Assembly: GCA_002396665.1 (NCBI GenBank)
Contig: DGYJ01000016.1
Location: 1 to 5,827, forward strand
DNA length: 5,827 bases
Origin: Bdellovibrionaceae bacterium UBA5009
GTDB taxonomy: Bacteria; Bdellovibrionota; Bdellovibrionia; Bdellovibrionales; Bdellovibrionaceae
Direction of reading: 5' to 3'
Shown: positions 1 to 5,678 of the stretch, in pieces
How positions within the stretch are numbered: the first letter of the stretch is position 1
How the letters are laid out: each line of letters begins with the position of its first letter
Made by a program: the position numbers and the translations under genes
Notes under the pieces: generated by a model
The model's input: only the letters and a program-made list of their open reading frames with translations
Told to the model about the DNA's origin: nothing
The model's database searches: none

Positions 1-486
1 CCCAGTGATCTTACAATTCCGATAACCGTTAATATTAGCGTTGTCCTCGCAGGTGCAAATGTGAACTTTGCAAGTTGTACTGTAAATGCACCGACAGTTC
101 CGCCACCAAACTATTCAATTCAATCCTGTGTGATCAATGTGAACAAATGGTTGACGGCGCAATTTACAAATACAGAGTGTGCGCCACCTCCTTGCGCGGC
201 GACGGAGACAACCTACGATACTGGTTGTGTGGCAAGTGATGCCGGAGGCTTTTGGACCACATTGACGTGCAATCGCCTATGCTATTCTGGGGCTTTGCCA
301 TCGGGCTTTGAAAGCCGCACGTCTTGCCCGTTTGGAATCATGTCAAATGGTCCACTGGTTGGTCTTGTCTGTGCGCCACCAGCGTGTCCCGCTGGATTTG
401 CCAATAAATATTCAAGATGTGAAGGCACATATCATGGTGGTGGCGAAATCACTGGATATTGTGAAAGAAACTGCCAAATCCCGTAG
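1..486 (+). CDS. C-terminal part of a cysteine-rich, probably exported protein (5' end outside window)
   Basis: The reading frame is open from base 1, so this is the last 161 codons of a longer gene. A GTG at 61 is only an internal codon and there is no reason to call it the start. The visible part has 13 cysteines and many Pro, Gly, Asn and Thr residues, with no hydrophobic segment, which suits a disulfide-stabilised extracytoplasmic protein. Two modules share exactly the same spacing, C-x4-C-x10-C-x13-C-x3-C, at bases 178-282 and 370-474. Both begin with CAPP, have a GG pair before the fourth Cys, and carry an Arg between the last two Cys. The second module ends three residues before the stop. 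I do not recognise the family. With a prepilin gene elsewhere in the window, the missing N-terminus could be pilin-like, but nothing visible shows that. Function unknown. Confidence 0.75.
   Translation, partial: PSDLTIPITVNISVVLAGANVNFASCTVNAPTVPPPNYSIQSCVINVNKWLTAQFTNTECAPPPCAATETTYDTGCVASDAGGFWTTLTCNRLCYSGALPSGFESRTSCPFGIMSNGPLVGLVCAPPACPAGFANKYSRCEGTYHGGGEITGYCERNCQIP
178..282 (+). repeat. Cysteine module copy 1 (35 codons)
   Basis: First copy of a 35-residue unit with cysteine spacing C-x4-C-x10-C-x13-C-x3-C. It begins TGTGCGCCACC at the DNA level, exactly as copy 2 does. Copies start 192 bp (64 codons) apart. The match is in cysteine spacing plus CAPP, GG and Arg positions, while the rest has diverged, so this looks like an old internal duplication. 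Confidence 0.75.
370..474 (+). repeat. Cysteine module copy 2 (35 codons)
   Basis: Second copy of the 35-residue cysteine unit, with all five cysteines at the same spacing as copy 1. It lies at the extreme C-terminus of the protein. A sixth cysteine sits in the linker between the two copies. Confidence 0.75.
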
Positions 487-508
487 GGCGCTTGATGCCC
501 TGCATTTT
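483..508 (+). terminator. Weak intrinsic terminator after the cysteine-rich gene
   Basis: GTAGGGC (483-489) can pair with GCCCTGC (497-503) around a 7-base loop, allowing one G-U pair. The stem overlaps the stop codon and is followed by ATTTTAA. The T-tract has only four T, so termination may be inefficient. It is placed correctly to separate this gene from the regulator unit that follows. Confidence 0.5.
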
Positions 509-540
509 AAGTCAATTAATTCCAATTAAGTTTTAATTCC

Positions 541-571
541 ATCGTCACATTTGCTAATGATTATTTCACAT
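541..571 (+). promoter_or_regulatory. Bipartite putative operator, copy 1, at the regulator start
   Basis: ATCGTCACATTTG (541-553) and TAATGATTATTTCACAT (555-571) recur with one mismatch each at 3635-3647 and 3658-3674. Here the right half runs into the ATG of the regulator (570-572). TCACAT occurs twice, at 545-550 and 566-571, 21 bp apart, or two helical turns, so a protein could contact both on one face. The position suggests autoregulation by the downstream TIGR02147 protein; this is inference. No Shine-Dalgarno sequence is visible before the ATG. Confidence 0.5.
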
Positions 572-1364
572 GAAGAAAGATTTTGTAGACTTTATTATTG
601 ATGAATTTGAAAGACGCAAAAGCATTAATTCTGATTATACCGCCAGCACATTCGCAAAAGACTTAAATATGTCAGCACCAAGGCTAAACCAGCTTTTAAG
701 TCGAAAAATTGGATTGTCTGTTCCGTCGGCACGGGTCGTTGCTGATCGGCTAGGCTTGTCGGCTAAGAATACAATTTTATTTCTTACTTTGGTTGAAGCT
801 AAACACTCAAGAAGTCATGTCTCTAGAATGATTGGAAGAAAAAAATTAACAGAGCTTACAACTGAAAAAAGTCAGCCAATGACCGAAAAAACATTTTCGG
901 CCATTAAAGAGTGGTACACAGCTGCGATTTTTTCTTTGATCCATGTTGAAGGGTTTCAGCTGAGCGCAGAATGGATTTCGAAACGTCTTGGCATCACGTT
1001 GGCCCAAGCTCAATCCAGTATTGACAAGCTTGTTTCAAATGGTTTTTTTCAAAAAAATGGCGATAGATGGGAGCGAACAACACGGCTGCTACAGTTTGTC
1101 GCGGATAAAAAAAATAATGATATCAAAGATTATAACTTGCAGTTGTTAGACAAGGCGAAAGAGTCTGTTTATGGAAGCAGCCCTGATCAAAGGGAAATTG
1201 GTGCATTTATGCTTTCAGTTCAGCAGGACGACATCATCTGGATTCGCGAACGGATGAGCGATTTTAAAAATTCAATATTGAAAGAGCTTATGGGGCGACA
1301 AGGTCCCTTTGATCGAGTTTATTGTCTTAACCTACTATATTACCCAATGGATGTCGCGAAATGA
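570..1364 (+). CDS. TIGR02147-family transcription regulator (DUF4423)
   Basis: A 264-residue cytoplasmic protein with the TIGR02147 layout. An N-terminal helix-turn-helix spans about residues 24-63, with the family-like pattern of a short helix, 'LNQLLSRK.GLS' and a closing 'ADRLGLS'. The family-typical 'FLTLVEAKHSRS' follows at 71-82. A winged-helix segment at about 108-170 contains 'IKEWYTAAIFSLIH' and 'WISKRLGIT'. The C-terminal part (about 210-260) ends with the characteristic 'DRVYCLNLLYYPM'. Length is normal for the family, which is abundant in Bdellovibrionota and Fibrobacter and is predicted to bind DNA, though targets are mostly unknown. The ATG at 570 gives the complete HTH and is preceded by no clear Shine-Dalgarno. 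The stop overlaps the next gene by 4 bp, so the two are probably translationally coupled. A T7-C-A7 tract at 1043-1057 lies in the winged-helix coding part. Confidence 0.88.
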   Translation: MKKDFVDFIIDEFERRKSINSDYTASTFAKDLNMSAPRLNQLLSRKIGLSVPSARVVADRLGLSAKNTILFLTLVEAKHSRSHVSRMIGRKKLTELTTEKSQPMTEKTFSAIKEWYTAAIFSLIHVEGFQLSAEWISKRLGITLAQAQSSIDKLVSNGFFQKNGDRWERTTRLLQFVADKKNNDIKDYNLQLLDKAKESVYGSSPDQREIGAFMLSVQQDDIIWIRERMSDFKNSILKELMGRQGPFDRVYCLNLLYYPMDVAK

Positions 1365-2440
1365 AAAATATTGTTCTTATTTTAAGTATTTTAGTTCTGC
1401 ATTTTTTTACTGTGTCTGCCTTCGCACAAGGTGGTCTTGATACTAGAGGGGGCGGTCATGTTGTTAAAAAGCATGGCCGGTTTTATTTATTAGATTTAAT
1501 GGAAGCAAATATTGAAAAAGAGACATGGATTGGAAAGTTTCAAGATCCCTCTGTGGCTGCTGTGATTAAAAATAAAAATTCTAAATTTTCTTCGGTTGCA
1601 AATTTGATTTCCAAAAAAGTACAGGATATCAAACAGCGAGACCCCATTTTGGCAAGCGCAATTCTTAAAACTTTTCAAATTTACAATTGGGTTTTCACTG
1701 CCGAGCAATTATTTCAGACAAATCCAGATGATTTATCGGCACAGCTAAAAATATATCAGGGCGCTGTTAGGCAGGGATATGGAATTTATATTTCACAAAG
1801 CAAGTGGGAGGCCATGCCCTTGGCCCATAGGGCAGCCTTGGTTATCCATGAAGCATTAATGGCGTTGAACAGGCAGGGATTCCCAGAAAGTCGCATAAGG
1901 CAATTGGTGGCCTTATTATTTCACCCGCAATTTAAATTTTTTGACTCAAAAAAACTGCTGCCCTATTTGCAAGGTTCTTTGCCAAATGTTGGGGACCTTT
2001 CATCGGTGGATTCGTGCAATAAGTTTTTTCCTGCGATGTACTGTAGGCAGCGTGGTGAAAATGTTAAAATATTATATTCTAAAAAAACAGATACAATATT
2101 TCCTTTTTTCGAAGGTTTTAGTCGTTTCGATGGGGCTAATTATTCGGCACAGTGGTCAAATGTTGACGAAAACCATAATTATAATTGGATATGCGGCATA
2201 GGCGTTAGTGCCGATCGTGTGGCAGTTATGTCAATTTCAGTTAAAGTTTCATTTTTGCAGCCATCTGGGGCTGATTCGGAGATTCCAGCAAAATTAAATT
2301 GGGAATACACTAAAGTTTCGGTTGTTGGCCCATTTGCTTTGAATCATACAAGTGTAGGTGCATGTAAAAGAGATCTTCGTAATGATCCAATTATTAAAAA
2401 AATAGAAGACGTGTTGTATTCATTTTCTCTGTTTATTTGA
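1361..2440 (+). CDS. Secreted protein of unknown function, coupled to the TIGR02147 regulator
   Basis: A 359-residue protein with a clear Sec signal peptide: Lys2, a hydrophobic core at residues 4-19, and an A20-F21-A22 | Q23 cleavage site. The mature N-terminus is glycine-rich ('GGLDTRGGGHVV') and leads into 'RFYLLDLMEA' (40-49). From memory this resembles the start of many exported Bdellovibrio hypothetical proteins, a weak family clue. A helical stretch (about 62-205) includes 'RAALVIHEALMAL' (157-169). This has His163-Glu164 but no second His, so it is not a canonical HExxH metalloprotease. The C-terminal half is probably beta-rich and has four cysteines (219, 228, 278, 335), enough for two disulfides. 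Its ATG overlaps the regulator stop (ATGA), making one operon. It could be a periplasmic or secreted effector whose expression is tied to the regulator. Specific function not identifiable. Confidence 0.75.
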   Translation: MKNIVLILSILVLHFFTVSAFAQGGLDTRGGGHVVKKHGRFYLLDLMEANIEKETWIGKFQDPSVAAVIKNKNSKFSSVANLISKKVQDIKQRDPILASAILKTFQIYNWVFTAEQLFQTNPDDLSAQLKIYQGAVRQGYGIYISQSKWEAMPLAHRAALVIHEALMALNRQGFPESRIRQLVALLFHPQFKFFDSKKLLPYLQGSLPNVGDLSSVDSCNKFFPAMYCRQRGENVKILYSKKTDTIFPFFEGFSRFDGANYSAQWSNVDENHNYNWICGIGVSADRVAVMSISVKVSFLQPSGADSEIPAKLNWEYTKVSVVGPFALNHTSVGACKRDLRNDPIIKKIEDVLYSFSLFI

Positions 2441-3625
2441 TAAGCTGGGAGCCAGTTTAAGAATTTTCTCAATCTTGTCGAGTCGAACTTTGATTTCCGC
2501 ATTTTCTTGTTCAAGCTTCGCATTTTTAATCTTGAGAGTTTCGACTTCCTCTTTTTCAGCATTTAAAATGTTCATAGATGCGATTTTGCGATCTAAATCG
2601 GCAAGATGCCTATCGTGACCCATGAAATGACCGTAAAGTTCTTGGATTGCTTTAATTAAAGGTGCAATGAGTTCAGTATAACGAACACCATAGCGGTCAG
2701 TTTTTTCGTCGTGATACACAATTACGTTATCAACTTCGTTTTCTCTTCCAGAATTTTTTTTGGCACGATCAATTGCTTTCTCGGTTTCCTGTGCAATGAC
2801 GCCGTAATGCAGTTTCGGATCGCCCTCTTTCCAATAGTAAGAAACAGGGCGAAGATTGTTGATAAAATCAAGACCTAGATCAGAGTCACGGATATTTATT
2901 TTGCTACGCTCGTCAGAAGTCGAAATTATCGTGCCTGTCGCGTAAATGTCTGTGAAGCGATACGACGAGTTGCCGAGCGAGTAGGTGTTGTCGGTCGATG
3001 GCGAGATGATGCCGTTTACCGCAAGCTTAGTTTGCGGTGAAGTTGTGCTGATACCGACGTTGCCGGCAGCCGTCACACGGATTTTTTCTGACGAAGAGCC
3101 GGCATTGCGAGTCCATATTCCCATGTAAGAAGAACGGTTGGCTGCTGATGTATAATCTGCTTCCTTTCCCATTCGTATTCCACCGGCATAGAGGCCAGCG
3201 CCAAGATAGTGGGCAAATTCAGTGGTTTCATCAATTGAACCAGCAGATGCAAACGAGTTTTCTGCAACCACAACATTACTTCCGCCATCTAATGATGTGC
3301 TGATGTATAATGGGACACCCGGCGTTGTTGTGCCGATGCCGACGTTGCCAACGGATGTGATAGTTAATCTTGGCAAGCCATTTGTTAAAAAATTTAATTT
3401 GAAACTGTCTAAGTTTCCTAAACTTGAATCACTAGCGAAGCTATTGCCTCCGTTAACAAATGATTGGTCGCTAGTTGCACTTACAGCACTTGTAGTGGTC
3501 TCGGTACTTTTAATTGACCCTTGCAATCCACAGGAAAAGCACAAAGCAGAAATGGCAAGAATAAGTACTGTGCTCAGCATTCTTTCGCAATGATTAGGCG
3601 CAAATAAATACTTATTTTTTATCAT
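2420..3625 (-). CDS. Exported tail-fibre-like protein with C-terminal S74 intramolecular chaperone
   Basis: Numbering is from Met at 3625 (401 aa). The n-region has Lys3, Lys5 and Arg15, then a hydrophobic stretch (16-28) ends at L-C-F-S-C32, an imperfect lipobox, so export is likely and lipidation possible. A start at 3655 adds 10 residues but lies inside the shared regulatory element; Met at 3580 would leave the signal peptide without positive charge. Fibre motifs follow: 'GNVGIGTTTP' (about 93-102), a head-like segment (121-186), 'GNVGISTTSP' (188-197) and 'NTYSLGNSSYRFTDIYATGTI' split across 213-233. The S74 domain begins at S237-D238-E-R240-S-K242, matching the known S|D-x-R-x-K self-cleavage site of phage endosialidase chaperones, and includes 'YGVIAQE'. 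A coiled coil occupies about 343-390. In the family the chaperone trimerises the fibre and is then cut off. Bdellovibrio mosaic adhesive trimer fibres, used in prey recognition, share this plan. That role here is inference. Confidence 0.87.
   Translation of the reverse strand: MIKNKYLFAPNHCERMLSTVLILAISALCFSCGLQGSIKSTETTTSAVSATSDQSFVNGGNSFASDSSLGNLDSFKLNFLTNGLPRLTITSVGNVGIGTTTPGVPLYISTSLDGGSNVVVAENSFASAGSIDETTEFAHYLGAGLYAGGIRMGKEADYTSAANRSSYMGIWTRNAGSSSEKIRVTAAGNVGISTTSPQTKLAVNGIISPSTDNTYSLGNSSYRFTDIYATGTIISTSDERSKINIRDSDLGLDFINNLRPVSYYWKEGDPKLHYGVIAQETEKAIDRAKKNSGRENEVDNVIVYHDEKTDRYGVRYTELIAPLIKAIQELYGHFMGHDRHLADLDRKIASMNILNAEKEEVETLKIKNAKLEQENAEIKVRLDKIEKILKLAPSLSNKQRK
3043..3349 (-). repeat. 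Direct DNA repeat encoding the GNVGI fibre motif (3043-3064 and 3328-3349)
   Basis: The 22-bp stretches at 3043-3064 and 3328-3349 match at 20 of 22 bases and lie 285 bp (95 codons) apart in the same frame. They encode the two 'NVGI.TT.P' turns that flank the head-like segment. Such repeats are common in fibre proteins and can act as recombination points for swapping the segment between them. Confidence 0.6.
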
Positions 3626-3634
3626 ACACAATTT

Positions 3635-3674
3635 ATCGTCATATTTGTGAAACATCTTAATGGTTATTTCACAT
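3635..3674 (+). promoter_or_regulatory. Bipartite putative operator, copy 2, in the divergent intergenic region
   Basis: ATCGTCATATTTG (3635-3647) and TAATGGTTATTTCACAT (3658-3674) repeat the element found just before the regulator gene, but with nine extra bases between the halves. This moves the half-site spacing from 21 to 30 bp, roughly one more helical turn. The copy also contains an inverted repeat, TGTGAAA (3646-3652) and TTTCACA (3667-3673), with 14 bp between. It lies 10 bp upstream of the preferred fibre start and about 87 bp upstream of the lipoprotein start, so it could control both. Binding by the TIGR02147 protein is inferred. Confidence 0.5.
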
Positions 3675-3732
3675 ATACTGTCGATGGGTTAGAAACTATT
3701 TAAATTAATATCAGTTAATATTCTTGCAAGTA

Positions 3733-3760
3733 TTTACCTATTTTTTTTTCGACTTATAAT
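3733..3760 (+). promoter_or_regulatory. Promoter of the beta-helix lipoprotein gene, possibly leaderless
   Basis: A perfect -10 box, TATAAT, at 3755-3760 is preceded at 16 bp by TTTACC (3733-3738), which matches four of six -35 bases. The spacer contains a run of nine T (3741-3749). Transcription would be expected to start near 3767, which is the A of the second in-frame ATG. The mRNA may therefore have no leader. No Shine-Dalgarno sequence is present before either ATG, which agrees. Confidence 0.55.
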
Positions 3761-5632
3761 ATGAACATGTCCAGAATAATATTTTTAATTGTCAGTGCAT
3801 TTTATTTGTGTGGCTGCTCTTCATTCTTTGAAGCTAAAGATACTGCCAATGCAGATCAGGCTGACTTATTTAATATAGCTGTCTATTCGATATTTTGCGG
3901 AAGCTCCCCAGTGCCCGGTTGGGTTAGTGACAGGGACCTAAGCCAAAGCAAGTATTTTTACACTGATACCCAAGCAAAATGGGCCGGAGCTTTTGGCTTG
4001 GGCAGCAGTTTTACAAGCCCACCTGCTGGTGTTCGAAGAGGCACAAGCTTACCACAGGATCTGCCAAATGAAATTCTTCAAACCTATCGAACAGATGCGC
4101 TGACATCAATTGACCATTCACCAGGATTGATTTATCGATTTGCTTTGCCAGTAGGCAATTATAAGTTAAGAGTGATCTATTTAGTTAGCTCTGATCAAAA
4201 TGTATTTAAAGTATCAATTGGAAATCTAAGTAATAAAGTAATAAAGGCAACAAAGTCTGAATATGAAATTGCAGAAATGGATACAATTAACTTTGCTGTG
4301 ACCGATTCTTCAAGCGAAACAAAGATTATTTTTTACCCAGAAGATGGCTATTCGAAACTAAACTTCATTGGTCTACAAATAATGTCAGAAGCAGAGCCTC
4401 AGTTTACTCCTTCGATGTCAAATCTTGTCAGGTATATTACCCCTTCTGGTGCTGGTGTTGCAGATGGGACATCTTGGGCTAATGCAGGCACACTATCTTC
4501 GCTCAATGCGTACATCTCATTCTTGAAAGATAATGGTGGAGGCGAAATTCACCTCCATTCGGGTCTTGGAAAGTACAATGTAACTTCAAGAATAGAATTA
4601 TTAAAAACCACTACAAGCGCAGGAGAGCCAAAGGTCACCATTCGTGGCCTTAATCCAGATAATTTTAAGGAATATAAGCGCGCAATAATCGAGAGCAATC
4701 GAAGTGCTCCCTGGCCTGAAATTGCGATGACACCAACAGGTGCATCGACGACAGGGTCTGCAATTTTTAATCTGAGACAAGGGATGAATAATCTGGAATT
4801 TAAAGACTTAGAGTTTTTGAACATTGGTGGCGGCGCAATAAAAATTGCGGACTCGATATCAAATTTAACAATATCGGATATCCATGCAGAAAACTGCCAA
4901 AGAGTATTTGAAAATCTGCTCTCTGGAGCTGTTCCAAATGCAAACATCAATGGTTTAGTAATTCGTTATGTATCCGCAAAAGGTTACAGTAGAAACTTTA
5001 TACGTTTGGGCTACTCGTCCAGTAATGTTCTAATCGAAGATGTTTATGGGGACTCCCAGAGGCAAGTTGATACATCAGGATTTTCTACCGGAGTAGTCAT
5101 TGAAGCCAGTGCAAACTCGGCAATAATAAGAAGAGCAACTATGCTGAATCATCATGATCAGTCAAATGCCTATTGGAACGCAGATGGCTTTTCTGCTGAG
5201 GCTGCAAACTATTCTATAAGATACGAATACTGCCTTTCTGCTGGAAATACTGATGGCGGTTACGATACAAAGGCAGCTGATACATACTTTCTGCGAACCG
5301 TTTCCATTGATAATAAAAAAAATTACCGTGTTTGGAATTCTGCAGTTCTTGACCAAGTCGTAAGCTTGGATCCATTTATACGCGGGGGCAGTTCCGCCCA
5401 GTCGCATCTTGGTTCTTACGTGGAAAGCTTATTTGCTGGGCAAAATAAGTTAGTAACCCTGAATGGCGTGTATATGTCAGACAGTTCTTCTTCGACTTTA
5501 GTTTTCGATACTGCTCAGTATGGCGGTACTAGCGTAAGGGTGAACTCTGGAACGATAATTATGAGTATTTTAGGAACGATAAGCAATGGATCCTATGCGC
5601 TAGACCCAGCTGTTGTTCTTATTCAAAAATAA
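3761..5632 (+). CDS. Lipoprotein with malectin-like domain and right-handed beta-helix (putative polysaccharide lyase or binding protein)
   Basis: A 623-residue protein with a good lipoprotein signal: Arg5, hydrophobic core 6-16, lipobox L16-C-G-C19, then Ser20, which is compatible with outer-membrane placement. ATG at 3767 (Met3) is an equally good start and fits the promoter better. Residues about 40-208 resemble malectin-type carbohydrate-binding domains: an 'FCG' start, 'EILQTYRTDAL', 'YRFALPVGNYKLRVIY' and a closing 'LNFIGLQI'. Residues about 223-298 begin as many right-handed beta-helix enzymes do ('YITPSGAGVADGTSWANAG', then 'VTIRGL'). The helix continues to about 610 with short repeated strands. 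Acidic/basic motifs 'NADGF' (Asp475), 'NTDGGYDTK' (Asp498, Asp502, Lys504) and 'NKKNYRVW' (518-525) resemble the calcium-binding Asp cluster and basic residue of PL9-like pectate lyase folds. Substrate and activity are unknown; it could be binding-only. It is divergent from the fibre gene and 46 bp from the prepilin gene. Confidence 0.8.
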   Translation: MNMSRIIFLIVSAFYLCGCSSFFEAKDTANADQADLFNIAVYSIFCGSSPVPGWVSDRDLSQSKYFYTDTQAKWAGAFGLGSSFTSPPAGVRRGTSLPQDLPNEILQTYRTDALTSIDHSPGLIYRFALPVGNYKLRVIYLVSSDQNVFKVSIGNLSNKVIKATKSEYEIAEMDTINFAVTDSSSETKIIFYPEDGYSKLNFIGLQIMSEAEPQFTPSMSNLVRYITPSGAGVADGTSWANAGTLSSLNAYISFLKDNGGGEIHLHSGLGKYNVTSRIELLKTTTSAGEPKVTIRGLNPDNFKEYKRAIIESNRSAPWPEIAMTPTGASTTGSAIFNLRQGMNNLEFKDLEFLNIGGGAIKIADSISNLTISDIHAENCQRVFENLLSGAVPNANINGLVIRYVSAKGYSRNFIRLGYSSSNVLIEDVYGDSQRQVDTSGFSTGVVIEASANSAIIRRATMLNHHDQSNAYWNADGFSAEAANYSIRYEYCLSAGNTDGGYDTKAADTYFLRTVSIDNKKNYRVWNSAVLDQVVSLDPFIRGGSSAQSHLGSYVESLFAGQNKLVTLNGVYMSDSSSSTLVFDTAQYGGTSVRVNSGTIIMSILGTISNGSYALDPAVVLIQK

Positions 5633-5678
5633 TTCGTTTGCAAATTTAGTAAAGTCGATGAAATGTGAATGAAGAAAA

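Noticed and set aside
308..529. Second plus-strand frame overlapping the cysteine-rich gene end
   Set aside because: The other frame has the conserved cysteine modules; this one has no recognisable domain and looks like an out-of-frame shadow.
1847..1885. HExxH zinc metalloprotease motif in the secreted protein ('VIHEALMAL')
   Set aside because: The second histidine is absent and no other zinc ligand pattern is evident nearby.
3222..3593. Plus-strand open frame of 123 codons opposite the fibre gene
   Set aside because: It is antisense to the well-supported fibre gene, has no recognisable domain and no promoter or ribosome-binding site.
2420..3655. Prophage remnant, because of the tail-fibre-like gene
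   Set aside because: No other phage structural, integrase or lysis genes are visible, the fibre has its own signal peptide, and neighbours are surface and regulatory genes.
3646..3673. CRP-type binding site from TGTGA and TCACA half sites
   Set aside because: CRP half sites are separated by 6 bp; here the gap between TGTGA and TCACA is 18 bp, so it does not fit.
3724..3760. TTGCAA (3724-3729) as -35 box for the TATAAT at 3755
   Set aside because: The spacer would be 25 bp, far from the usual 16-18; TTTACC at 3733 with 16 bp is a better candidate.
4549..4950. Minus-strand open frame of 133 codons within the lipoprotein gene
   Set aside because: It lies wholly antisense to a clear beta-helix coding sequence and its translation shows no family features.
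5658..5672. Upstream in-frame ATG at 5658 as prepilin start
   Set aside because: A TGA stop follows after four codons (5670-5672), so the start must be 5679.
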